A stretch of DNA of 64,000 nucleotides from Dendrocalamus latiflorus. Lineage: Eukaryota; Streptophyta; Magnoliopsida; Poales; Poaceae. Below the pieces are notes generated by a model. The model searched no databases. It was not told the origin of the DNA and was given only the letters and a program-made list of their open reading frames with translations. The stretch lies in assembly GCA_017311315.1 (NCBI GenBank), contig CM029664.1, positions 25,179,716 to 25,243,715 on the forward strand, in the 5' to 3' direction. Shown in pieces: positions 10,751-21,368 of this stretch (the first letter of the stretch is position 1; every line of letters begins with the position of its first letter). The position numbers were made by a program, and so were the translations under genes.

Positions 10751-13700
10751 CTAGCGGTCCCGTTCTTCGATGAAAGTGGTAGATTCGATTGAGGATGGAG
10801 ATAACGTTGACAACCCGAATACAACCCCCCAAGGACGTTGCGCCTTAGCGATCGATACAAACTCCAGAGGTTGTTCGAATCCTTGTCGGAGCACGATCAA
10901 CGTAACCACGGGGGTACTTGTTGTCCTACAATCAATCGAAGAACAGGCAAGAACAAGATAAACAGCAACCCAATTGCAAACGAAAGATGTGTGTTTCAAT
11001 CTGAATCAGAAAAGTCCAAACGCTAGTTTCGCATCTGCTATTTTTGCGAGTTTTGTTCAGCCTTGATGCATTAGAAATTTTCTTTACGTGCTGATCTTTG
11101 CGTTCCTTCGCGCAACTTGATCTTGTGTTCCCTTAAAACAAAAACAATAGATTCAATTTACTCTTGAAATTGAGTCCGTGTCCACAACTCCTCCCAGATC
11201 AACCCGAGCACAACCCAAGAATCCAAACAAAAAAAACTAGATTCATTTGACTCTTGAAGTGAGTCTGTCTACAACTCCTCCCAAATCAATCCGAGTACGA
11301 CCCTAGAATCAATGTCGGTTTTGGGTAGCTGTCCACTTCCGAATCCGTTTGGAGGTTGCCATCCGAAACCAACTCCAGGGAGGTGCTATCCGAAAACCAA
11401 GAGGGGAGATAGTGTACGCGTTGGTTTCCTTGAACACCATTCAGCCGAACACCATACATACGAGGTTCACTTATATCCTTTGAATACTTGAGACTAGTCA
11501 CTGATATTGCATTGAGGGCTGCTCCTGAATACTTAAAGCTGAACATTGGTCATAGCACTAGCGGTCCCGTTCTTCGATGAAAGTGGTAGATTCGAATGAG
11601 GATGGAGATAACATTGATGACCCGACTACAACCCCCCAAGGACATTGCGCCATAGCGATCGGTACCAATTCCAGAGGTTGTTCGTGACCTTGTCGGAGCA
11701 CAAACAACGTAACCACGAGGGTACTTGTTGTCCTACAAGCAATCGAAGAACATGCAAGAACACGATAAACAGGCACCCAATTGCAAATGAAAGATGCATG
11801 TTTCAATCTGAATCAGAAAAATCCAAACGCTAGTTTCGCATCTGCTATTTTTGCGAGTTTTGTTCAGCCTTGATCCATTAGAAATTTTGTTTACGTGCTG
11901 ATCTTTGCGTTCCTTCGCGCAACTTGATCTTGTGTTCCGTTAGAACAAAAAAGTAGATCCAATTTACTCTTGAAGTTGAGTCCGTGTCTACAACTCCTCC
12001 CAGATCAACCCGAGTACAGCCCTAGAAACCAAACAAAAAAAGTAGATTCATTTGACTCTTGAAGTGAGTCCGTGTCTACAACTCCTCCCAGATCAATCCG
12101 AGTACGACCCTAGAATCGAAGTCGGTTTTGGCTAGCTGTCCCCTTCCGAATCCGTTTGGAGGTTGCCATCCGAAACCAACTCCACGGAGGTGCTATCCGG
12201 AAACCAAGAGGGGAGTTGGTGCACACGTTGGTTCCCTTGAACACCATACGTACAGGTTCACTTATATCCTTTGAATACTTGAGACTAGTCATTGATATTG
12301 CATTGAGGGCTGCTCCTGAATACTTAAAGCTGAACCTTGGCGATGGCACTAGCGGTCCCGTTCTTCGATGAAAGTGGTAGATTCGATTGAGGATGGAGAT
12401 AACGTTGACGACCCGAATACAACCCCCCAAGGACGTTGCGCCTTAGCGATCGATACAAACTCCAGAGGTTGTTCGTGACCTTGTCGGAGCACGATCAACG
12501 TAACCACGGGGGTACTTGTTGTCCTACAATCAATCGAAGAACAGGCAAGAACAAGATAAACAGCAACCCAATTGCAAACGAAAGATGTGTGTTTCAATCT
12601 GAATCAGAAAAGTCCAAACGCTAGTTTCGCATCTGCTATTTTTGCGAGTTTTGTTCAGCCTTGATGCATTAGAAATTTTCTTTACGTGCTGATCTTTGCG
12701 TTCCTTCGCGCAACTTGATCTTGTGTTCCCTTAAAACAAAAACAATAGATTCAATTTACTCTTGAAATTGATTCCGTGTCCACAACTCCTCCCAGATCAA
12801 CCCGAGCACAACCCAAGAATCCAAACAAAAAAAAACTAGATTCATTTGACTCTTGAAGTGAGTCTGTCTACAACTCCTCCCAGATCAATCCGAGTACGAC
12901 CCTAGAATCAATGTCGGTTTTGGGTAGCTGTCCACTTCCGAATCCGTTTGGAGGTTGCCATCCGAAACCAACTCCAGGGAGGTGCTATCCGAAAACCAAG
13001 AGGGGAGATAGTGTACGCGTTGGTTTCCTTGAACACCATTCAGCCGAACACCATACATACGAGGTTCACTTATATCCTTTGAATACTTGAGACTAGTCAC
13101 TGATATTGCATTGAGGGCTGCTCCTGAATACTTAAAGCTGAACATTGGTCATAGCACTAGCGGTCCCGTTCTTCGATGAAAGTGGTAGATTCGAATGAGG
13201 ATGGAGATAACATTGATGACCCGACTACAACCCCCCAAGGACATTGCGCCATAGCGATCGGTACCAATTCCAGAGGTTGTTCGTGACCTTGTCGGAGCAC
13301 AAACAACGTAACCACGAGGGTACTTGTTGTCCTACAAGCAATCGAAGAACATGCAAGAACACGATAAACAGGCACCCAATTGCAAATGAAAGATGCATGT
13401 TTCAATCTGAATCAGAAAAATCCAAACGCTAGTTTCGCATCTGCTATTTTTGCGAGTTTTGTTCAGCCTTGATCCATTAGAAATTTTGTTTACGTGCTGA
13501 TCTTTGCGTTCCTTCGCGCAACTTGATCTTGTGTTCCGTTAAAACAAAAAAGTAGATCCAATTTACTCTTGAAGTTGAGTCCGTGTCTACAACTCCTCCC
13601 AGATCAACCCGAGTACAGCCCTACAAACCAAACAAAAAAAGTAGATTCATTTGACTCTTGAAGTGAGTCCGTGTCTACAACTCCTCCTAGATCAATCCGA

Positions 13701-13947
13701 GTACGACCCTAGAATCGAAGTCGGTTTTGGCTAGCTGTCCCCTTCCGAATCCGTTTGGAGGTTGCCATCCGAAACCAACTCCACGGAGGTGCTATCCGGA
13801 AACCAAGAGGGGAGTTGGTGCACGCGTTGGTTTCCTTGAACACCATACGTACAGGTTCACTTATATCCTTTGAATACTTGAGACTAGTCATTGATATTGC
13901 ATTGAGGGCTGCTCCTGAATACTTAAAGCTGAACCTTGGCGATGGCA
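10751..13947 (+). repeat. Higher-order repeat unit 1 (3,197 bp, four monomers)
   Basis: Four consecutive monomers A1-B2-A2-B1. The next 3,197 bp repeat the same order with the same subtype variants at the same offsets. The partial sequence before it (from 9891) and after 17145 belongs to the same pattern. The preceding B1 copy at 9961 has a few private single-base changes, such as one A fewer near 10228 and an extra A near 10625. Confidence 0.9.
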
Positions 13948-16900
13948 CTAGCGGTCCCGTTCTTCGATGAAAGTGGTAGATTCGATTGAGGATGGAGATA
14001 ACGTTGACAACCCGAATACAACCCCCCAAGGACGTTGCGCCTTAGCGATCGATACAAACTCCAGAGGTTGTTCGAATCCTTGTCGGAGCACGATCAACGT
14101 AACCACGGGGGTACTTGTTGTCCTACAATCAATCGAAGAACAGGCAAGAACAAGATAAACAGCAACCCAATTGCAAACGAAAGATGTGTGTTTCAATCTG
14201 AATCAGAAAAGTCCAAACGCTAGTTTCGCATCTGCTATTTTTGCGAGTTTTGTTCAGCCTTGATGCATTAGAAATTTTCTTTACGTGCTGATCTTTGCGT
14301 TCCTTCGCGCAACTTGATCTTGTGTTCCCTTAAAACAAAAACAATAGATTCAATTTACTCTTGAAATTGAGTCCGTGTCCACAACTCCTCCCAGATCAAC
14401 CCGAGCACAACCCAAGAATCCAAACAAAAAAAACTAGATTCATTTGACTCTTGAAGTGAGTCTGTCTACAACTCCTCCCAAATCAATCCGAGTACGACCC
14501 TAGAATCAATGTCGGTTTTGGGTAGCTGTCCACTTCCGAATCCGTTTGGAGGTTGCCATCCGAAACCAACTCCAGGGAGGTGCTATCCGAAAACCAAGAG
14601 GGGAGATAGTGTACGCGTTGGTTTCCTTGAACACCATTCAGCCGAACACCATACATACGAGGTTCACTTATATCCTTTGAATACTTGAGACTAGTCACTG
14701 ATATTGCATTGAGGGCTGCTCCTGAATACTTAAAGCTGAACATTGGTCATAGCACTAGCGGTCCCGTTCTTCGATGAAAGTGGTAGATTCGAATGAGGAT
14801 GGAGATAACATTGATGACCCGACTACAACCCCCCAAGGACATTGCGCCATAGCGATCGGTACCAATTCCAGAGGTTGTTCGTGACCTTGTCGGAGCACAA
14901 ACAACGTAACCACGAGGGTACTTGTTGTCCTACAAGCAATCGAAGAACATGCAAGAACACGATAAACAGGCACCCAATTGCAAATGAAAGATGCATGTTT
15001 CAATCTGAATCAGAAAAATCCAAACGCTAGTTTCGCATCTGCTATTTTTGCGAGTTTTGTTCAGCCTTGATCCATTAGAAATTTTGTTTACGTGCTGATC
15101 TTTGCGTTCCTTCGCGCAACTTGATCTTGTGTTCCGTTAGAACAAAAAAGTAGATCCAATTTACTCTTGAAGTTGAGTCCGTGTCTACAACTCCTCCCAG
15201 ATCAACCCGAGTACAGCCCTAGAAACCAAACAAAAAAAGTAGATTCATTTGACTCTTGAAGTGAGTCCGTGTCTACAACTCCTCCCAGATCAATCCGAGT
15301 ACGACCCTAGAATCGAAGTCGGTTTTGGCTAGCTGTCCCCTTCCGAATCCGTTTGGAGGTTGCCATCCGAAACCAACTCCACGGAGGTGCTATCCGGAAA
15401 CCAAGAGGGGAGTTGGTGCACACGTTGGTTCCCTTGAACACCATACGTACAGGTTCACTTATATCCTTTGAATACTTGAGACTAGTCATTGATATTGCAT
15501 TGAGGGCTGCTCCTGAATACTTAAAGCTGAACCTTGGCGATGGCACTAGCGGTCCCGTTCTTCGATGAAAGTGGTAGATTCGATTGAGGATGGAGATAAC
15601 GTTGACGACCCGAATACAACCCCCCAAGGACGTTGCGCCTTAGCGATCGATACAAACTCCAGAGGTTGTTCGTGACCTTGTCGGAGCACGATCAACGTAA
15701 CCACGGGGGTACTTGTTGTCCTACAATCAATCGAAGAACAGGCAAGAACAAGATAAACAGCAACCCAATTGCAAACGAAAGATGTGTGTTTCAATCTGAA
15801 TCAGAAAAGTCCAAACGCTAGTTTCGCATCTGCTATTTTTGCGAGTTTTGTTCAGCCTTGATGCATTAGAAATTTTCTTTACGTGCTGATCTTTGCGTTC
15901 CTTCGCGCAACTTGATCTTGTGTTCCCTTAAAACAAAAACAATAGATTCAATTTACTCTTGAAATTGATTCCGTGTCCACAACTCCTCCCAGATCAACCC
16001 GAGCACAACCCAAGAATCCAAACAAAAAAAAACTAGATTCATTTGACTCTTGAAGTGAGTCTGTCTACAACTCCTCCCAGATCAATCCGAGTACGACCCT
16101 AGAATCAATGTCGGTTTTGGGTAGCTGTCCACTTCCGAATCCGTTTGGAGGTTGCCATCCGAAACCAACTCCAGGGAGGTGCTATCCGAAAACCAAGAGG
16201 GGAGATAGTGTACGCGTTGGTTTCCTTGAACACCATTCAGCCGAACACCATACATACGAGGTTCACTTATATCCTTTGAATACTTGAGACTAGTCACTGA
16301 TATTGCATTGAGGGCTGCTCCTGAATACTTAAAGCTGAACATTGGTCATAGCACTAGCGGTCCCGTTCTTCGATGAAAGTGGTAGATTCGAATGAGGATG
16401 GAGATAACATTGATGACCCGACTACAACCCCCCAAGGACATTGCGCCATAGCGATCGGTACCAATTCCAGAGGTTGTTCGTGACCTTGTCGGAGCACAAA
16501 CAACGTAACCACGAGGGTACTTGTTGTCCTACAAGCAATCGAAGAACATGCAAGAACACGATAAACAGGCACCCAATTGCAAATGAAAGATGCATGTTTC
16601 AATCTGAATCAGAAAAATCCAAACGCTAGTTTCGCATCTGCTATTTTTGCGAGTTTTGTTCAGCCTTGATCCATTAGAAATTTTGTTTACGTGCTGATCT
16701 TTGCGTTCCTTCGCGCAACTTGATCTTGTGTTCCGTTAAAACAAAAAAGTAGATCCAATTTACTCTTGAAGTTGAGTCCGTGTCTACAACTCCTCCCAGA
16801 TCAACCCGAGTACAGCCCTACAAACCAAACAAAAAAAGTAAATTCATTTGACTCTTGAAGTGAGTCCGTGTCTACAACTCCTCCTAGATCAATCCGAGTA

Positions 16901-17144
16901 CGACCCTAGAATCGAAGTCGGTTTTGGCTAGCTGTCCCCTTCCGAATCCGTTTGGAGGTTGCCATCCGAAACCAACTCCACGGAGGTGCTATCCGGAAAC
17001 CAAGAGGGGAGTTGGTGCACGCGTTGGTTTCCTTGAACACCATACGTACAGGTTCACTTATATCCTTTGAATACTTGAGACTAGTCATTGATATTGCATT
17101 GAGGGCTGCTCCTGAATACTTAAAGCTGAACCTTGGCGATGGCA
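13948..17144 (+). repeat. Higher-order repeat unit 2 (3,197 bp, four monomers)
   Basis: Same length and subtype order as the preceding unit. In a line-by-line reading I noticed one substitution (G at 13644 against A at 16841), so the two units are nearly identical. This points to amplification by unequal exchange much later than the A/B split. Confidence 0.9.
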
Positions 17145-17567
17145 CTAGCGGTCCCGTTCTTCGATGAAAGTGGTAGATTCGATTGAGGATGGAGATAACG
17201 TTGACAACCCGAATACAACCCCCCAAGGACGTTGCGCCTTAGCGATCGATACAAACTCCAGAGGTTGTTCGAATCCTTGTCGGAGCACGATCAACGTAAC
17301 CACGGGGGTACTTGTTGTCCTACAATCAATCGAAGAACAGGCAAGAACAAGATAAACAGCAACCCAATTGCAAACGAAAGATGTGTGTTTCAATCTGAAT
17401 CAGAAAAGTCCAAACGCTAGTTTCGCATCTGCTAGTTTTGCGAGTTTTGTTCAGCCTTGATGCATTAGAAATTTTCTTTACGTGCTGATCTTTGCGTTCC
17501 TTCGCGCAACTTGATCTTGTGTTCCCTTAAAACAAAAACAATAGATTCAATTTACTCTTGAAATTGA

Positions 17568-17572
17568 GTCCG
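17568..17572. repeat. Target-site duplication, left copy (GTCCG), non-autonomous element
   Basis: Direct repeat with 21993-21997. It lies in the first 88-bp subrepeat after a type A anchor. Removing the element and one copy leaves an 807-bp spacing from 17145 to 22377. Confidence 0.95.
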
Positions 17573-17632
17573 TGATGCGGATATGATGAGGACATCGATA
17601 GTAATGCCAAAGCTAGTAATGAGACTTCAATA

Positions 17633-17683
17633 ACAGGACCAATAACAAGAGCACGAGCCAAGAAACTACAATCTCAGGTGAAC
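17633..17683 (+). pseudogene. Polyprotein-tail (GP[IV]TRARA-type) remnant in the LTR
   Basis: One frame reads TGPITRARAKKLQSQVN and stays open to about 17890. The autonomous element ends its polyprotein with GPVTRARARELNYVI at the equivalent place inside its LTR. Here the motif lies in a different frame from the 699-aa ORF, whose 3'-LTR stop codon overlaps the first base of the motif. It therefore looks like a decayed end of an ancestral pol gene kept inside the LTR. The equivalent copy in the 3' LTR begins at 21368. Confidence 0.65.
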
Positions 17684-17813
17684 CTGCTCCTTAATGAATA
17701 TGTCATTAATTTTAATGAGAATTTCATACTACCTAAAAACAATATTTTACTTGTGCTCAGGTTTGAAGAATCAGCGATGGATGGAGTTCAAGGATATGAG
17801 CTACAGAATTCAG

Positions 17814-17895
17814 CCCATGAACAGTACCGTGAACAGACCGTGAACAGTACAAGGCCCATGAACAGTAACCGTACGGCCCATGAACAGTAACCGTG
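17814..17895 (+). repeat. Short U3 repeats (CCATGAACAGTA units)
   Basis: The words CATGAACAGTA, CCGTGAACAG and CAGTAACCGT recur several times just upstream of the TATA box. The counterpart in the 3' LTR (21549-21619) has one 11-bp unit fewer. Such U3 repeats often act as enhancer elements in plant LTRs; that role is inferred only. Confidence 0.8.
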
Positions 17896-17957
17896 CTACA
17901 GTGCGCGTGGATAGTACCACATGGGAAGTTTAGTGTTGAATAGCCTTGGGCTGAGGC

Positions 17958-17964
17958 TATATAT
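17958..17964 (+). promoter_or_regulatory. TATA box of the 5' LTR
   Basis: TATATAT in the context GGCTATATATTGAGG, about 385 bp from the LTR start. The same box lies at 21682-21688 in the 3' LTR. Confidence 0.7.
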
Positions 17965-18271
17965 TGAGGGGTAGACCCCCATTGTAAAGGGGAACCACTT
18001 TTGATTAAAAAAATACTCTTGTTCTTTCTGTTGGCTGAACCAACATTGAAGGAATTGGGAGTTAGTCAAAAATCAAGATCGTTCAACCTTTCCGCTGGGA
18101 ATTGGGAGCGCGATAGAACTTCATCTGGTGGTCGTGAAGTTCAACACGTGTGATTGGGCGAATTATAGAGTGCTAACTCTTGCATTGGCAACGGGGGATC
18201 ACTACGATTCATCAATTCCACGTGAGTATCTTGATCCTACGTCGAGAAGATCGGGCGACCCCGTATCATCT

Positions 18272-18283
18272 TGGTATCAGAGC
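18272..18283 (+). other. Primer binding site, initiator-Met tRNA type
   Basis: TGGTATCAGAGC starts three bases after the LTR end. This is the canonical plant primer site complementary to the 3' end of initiator methionyl tRNA, used to prime minus-strand synthesis. Confidence 0.9.
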
Positions 18284-19268
18284 GCGGTTTACTCGGTAGG
18301 ATTATTTACCCTTGCTTTTAGATTGATTTATTTTTGTCCTATAGTCCATTAAACTGAAAATTGCAACAAAAATTAACCGAACCCTAGTTTTTGCATCTGT
18401 TAATTTTGTGAGTTTTGTTAGGTTTTGATCCATTAGAATTTTTGTTTAGGTGCTGATCGTTCGTGTTTATTTGCGTAGCCTAATCTTTTTGTCCAATCCA
18501 AAAATCCAAAAAAAAATCTTGCTGATATTCTTTTCATCAATTGAGACTAGCTGTTGAATATTGCATCTAGGGCTGCTCTTGAGTACTTTACACCTTGCTG
18601 AATATTTGTTACCTGTGCAAAACCAAAAGAACAATTCAACCTAGTTTGGCCTTTGAAAAAAAAAAGAAAGGAAGTTGAGCAAAAAAAAACAGTGGAGGAA
18701 AGAAAGAAAGAAAGAAAGAAAGAAAGAAAAAAAGCATTGGCCGAATTTGGGTGAGTTCTTAATCCATAAATTCAGATTGTCTAATTTAATCTCTTGAGCA
18801 ATCTCGTGCCCTTACATTCATATCATTGCAATTGGCTAGCGTCTCTCCTAGTACTTGATGCAAAACGAGCTATCTAATCTTTAATTTCAGATTGCCTCTA
18901 GTTAGCTCAATCCTTTGTTTGCATCGGGTCACATTGATCTTTGCGTGTGCGTTCATACACTTCACTTAAATCTTTTGGATCAGCACTTAGGCAAAGCATT
19001 CTAGCTTGGATTATTACTTAACGTTACAACATCAAGAATTTCAGATTGCTAGGATATACACTTCCATACCAAGCTCCACCATATAACCGTTGTTGTGCAA
19101 GTAGTGAACACTCTTGAATTCGCTTAATCATCACGTTGCTGTTGTCACTTCTACCAGGTGTAAGTTTTTATTGACCTTAATTCACTTTGGAAGGGTAAGA
19201 ACTTTACTTGTTAGAGAAAATAGTGAGATTGAGTGATTTCCACATATATATATGTTGCATAACTAACC
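18284..19268 (+). other. Untranslated leader of the non-autonomous element
   Basis: About 985 bp with no convincing ORF. It contains block L1 (18369-18500) and block L2 (18541-18605), which are homologous to parts of the satellite monomer. A GAAA/GAAAG tract lies around 18660-18735. Several words are shared with the autonomous leader, including CTAGCGTCTCTCCTAGTACTTG near 18836 (compare near 24550) and GGTCACATT with CTTTGCGTG near 18927 (compare near 24602). Confidence 0.8.
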
Positions 19269-21368
19269 ATGACAGGATATTCAACAATTCGTTCCTCTTG
19301 GTGTGAACAAAATAGGAATGAATCTAAAGTATTTCGTACCTCATGGTGCGATTCCAATCCCAACAATTTGTTTCTTCCGTTCTATGGAAGTGAAGATCCA
19401 GAGGAGTATCTTGAGTGGGAATGGCGGTTGGAGAAAGAGTTTAGATTTCAGAAGTTTCCCAAAGACCAAGAAGTGATGCAAGCCACTATGCAGTTTAGAG
19501 ACTATGCTTCTAGTTGGTGGCAACAATTATTTGGAAAACGATTCATTAGATCTTGGTCAGATTTGAAGGTGATCATGAGAACTGAATTTGTGCCAACCTA
19601 TTATGAGCAAGAATTGCTTCACCATGTGGAGAGCATCACACAAGGGAGTAACACTGTTCAAGATTACTATAATGAGCTAAAGCGTGCATTGCAACGTGCC
19701 GGTGTCACTAGTGCAATAAAAGAACAGGTATACTTCAAAGGAGGCTTGAATTATAAGATCCCTGCTGCACTTCAATGTAAATATTTTAGTAGCACGCATG
19801 ATCTTGTGAATTGTGCTATTGAGGAGGAGAAGAGACTTATGGATATGCGTACACCACAGTTTCATCCAAGTCCATACTTCAATTCTTATGCCTCAACAAA
19901 TGTGACACATGAGAAGATGACCGAGCATGGGACTTTCCCTTCGGTCAAGAAGACATGTACTGCTGGTCCATTGCTACAAACAACACTTGAGATGCATCAA
20001 AACCCATGTGAGAATGAGAGCCACATAGCCAAATTGAGTGAGAGTGTTATAAAGAGTGAGCTGTGTGATTCCACCATATGTGAGTTTGAGAGCATCCAAA
20101 TTGAGAGTGTGAGAGATACACCAAAAGAAAAGATGGAAGTAGATGATAGACAAAGTGAGGCTGATTTTGAAACTAACACATTAATATCTGCTTCTAGTGT
20201 TGTTTCTCACATTGTGCAGGTTGAAATTAAAGATGAGGAATTAAACATTCAACAACCGGCAACATTGGAAGTCAAAGATGAGGAGATAACCACGATTGAA
20301 GATGAAGTACTTGCTGTCCCGTTGTTACATCATGATGATTTAATACCTACAACACCTACATCAACTGAGGAGAACAACAAAGGTAACAATATTGGTGCTG
20401 AAACTAATTGTGAAACGGTGAGTACTTGTGAGAACTCATATATGCGAATGAAAATTCCATATTCTGAAATTTCTTTGTTCAATTTACATAATGTGGAATT
20501 GATTACTCATAAGGAAGTTCTTACTCGAATATCTCCTAGTGATTCTTTGTACTATATCATGTTTGATGATCCTAGAGAGCTATCTAGTGTGCTTGAGAAT
20601 CTTGCTGAAATTTCATGTTTAAAATCACTAGTTAGTGTTTATGCCTACACCTATAAGTTTAATTTGATCGGAAATTATGGTGTAGATGACAAGTTTTATG
20701 TGTTTCGAATATGCATTACATGTGATAAGCCTGCTGAATTGAAATTGCATATTTTGGATAAACAACCTTTTATACCATGTCATGATCACAATGAGATAAG
20801 CTTCAACAACAATGCTTCATGTTTAGGAAGATTTTATAATCCTACCTGTTCATCCTTTCATTATCGATCATGTACAATTAATCAGAGTAGCGCAGTTGAA
20901 GCATGGAAGGCATTAAAGATTTTCTCTTCCATATTTGAACCGTTTGATCTGGTTTTGCCCATTAATGACTTGTCCACGTACTTCGCAAAGTCGAGGACGA
21001 CTTTTTCTTATGGGAGGGAGAATGGTGTGAATGAAAACATTGCAATGTATGCATTTGATAGCTATTGTAGTATCAATTGGTTTGTGCAAAACAATGAGAA
21101 TGAGAATGACACAATAATTGATTCATACATATACCACGCATATGTGTTGTTCTTTTTGCTTACTACACCCCCAGGTAATACTAATGTGAAAGATGGAAGG
21201 GTTGTAACTGACCAGTACATATACCATGCATACACACTGTATTCTTTGTTTAGTACAATTTCAGGCTATCAAAAGCCGAGGACGGCTTTTTTTGAAGAAG
21301 GGGAGGATGATGCGGATATGATGAGGACATCGATAGTAATGCCAAAGCTAGTAATGAGACTTCAATAA
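19269..21368 (+). CDS. gag: Gag-like protein of the non-autonomous element, 699 aa, with unknown C-terminal region
   Basis: The ORF starts at the first ATG after the leader (ATGACAGGA, as in the autonomous element) and ends at a TAA inside the 3' LTR. Residues about 36-195 form a Ty3/gypsy gag (retrotrans_gag) domain: EEYLEWEW, ASSWWQQL, FVPTYY, QGSNTVQDYY and a final IEEEKRL can be lined up with YLDWEL, ASIWWREH, FVPSYY, QGTNSVEEYF and AEREV of the autonomous protein. There is no CCHC zinc knuckle, protease or polymerase. Residues about 260-390 are acidic and Asp/Glu/Ser-rich. Residues about 395-680 are a region I do not recognise; it includes a 30-residue tandem duplication (D618 and D648, each followed by YIYHAY). 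The last coding part before the LTR, EEGEDDAD, matches QEGEDDAD in the autonomous polyprotein. It is an intact reading frame in a young insertion and probably structural. Confidence 0.85.
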   Translation: MTGYSTIRSSWCEQNRNESKVFRTSWCDSNPNNLFLPFYGSEDPEEYLEWEWRLEKEFRFQKFPKDQEVMQATMQFRDYASSWWQQLFGKRFIRSWSDLKVIMRTEFVPTYYEQELLHHVESITQGSNTVQDYYNELKRALQRAGVTSAIKEQVYFKGGLNYKIPAALQCKYFSSTHDLVNCAIEEEKRLMDMRTPQFHPSPYFNSYASTNVTHEKMTEHGTFPSVKKTCTAGPLLQTTLEMHQNPCENESHIAKLSESVIKSELCDSTICEFESIQIESVRDTPKEKMEVDDRQSEADFETNTLISASSVVSHIVQVEIKDEELNIQQPATLEVKDEEITTIEDEVLAVPLLHHDDLIPTTPTSTEENNKGNNIGAETNCETVSTCENSYMRMKIPYSEISLFNLHNVELITHKEVLTRISPSDSLYYIMFDDPRELSSVLENLAEISCLKSLVSVYAYTYKFNLIGNYGVDDKFYVFRICITCDKPAELKLHILDKQPFIPCHDHNEISFNNNASCLGRFYNPTCSSFHYRSCTINQSSAVEAWKALKIFSSIFEPFDLVLPINDLSTYFAKSRTTFSYGRENGVNENIAMYAFDSYCSINWFVQNNENENDTIIDSYIYHAYVLFFLLTTPPGNTNVKDGRVVTDQYIYHAYTLYSLFSTISGYQKPRTAFFEEGEDDADMMRTSIVMPKLVMRLQ
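21110..21290 (+). repeat. 90-bp tandem duplication inside the gag-like ORF
   Basis: Two diverged copies 90 bp apart each encode D-x-YIYHAY-x-L with a following hydrophobic stretch (from 21120 and from 21210). The duplication keeps frame. Confidence 0.75.
21294..21307 (+). other. Polypurine tract of the non-autonomous element
   Basis: GAAGAAGGGGAGGA lies directly before the 3' LTR. This is where plus-strand synthesis is primed. It matches the tract of the autonomous element (29619-29630) and also codes for part of EEGED in the ORF. A weaker purine run with similar upstream context lies at about 21011-21022. Confidence 0.85.

Larger units (their letters stand above)
9891..17572 (+). repeat. 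Satellite array block 3, organised in 3,197-bp higher-order units
   Basis: Anchors at 9961 (B), 10751 (A), 11558 (B), 12349 (A), 13157 (B), 13948 (A), 14755 (B), 15546 (A), 16354 (B) and 17145 (A). Spacing alternates between 790-791 bp (B to A) and 807-808 bp (A to B). A copies here lack 16 bp present in other A copies, which explains the 791. Variants repeat every four monomers: two A subtypes (GTTGTTCGAATCC against GTTGTTCGTGACC) and two B subtypes (CTACAAACC against CTAGAAACC). The block ends at the insertion of the non-autonomous element. Confidence 0.95.
17573..18268 (+). repeat. 5' LTR of the non-autonomous element (696 bp)
   Basis: Starts TGATGCGGATATG and ends CCCCGTATCA. By line-by-line reading it is identical to the 3' LTR except for one extra 11-bp unit (ACCGTGAACAG) in the short U3 repeats. 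It contains a TATA box at 17958. It also holds an out-of-frame remnant of a polyprotein tail at 17633-17683. Confidence 0.95.
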
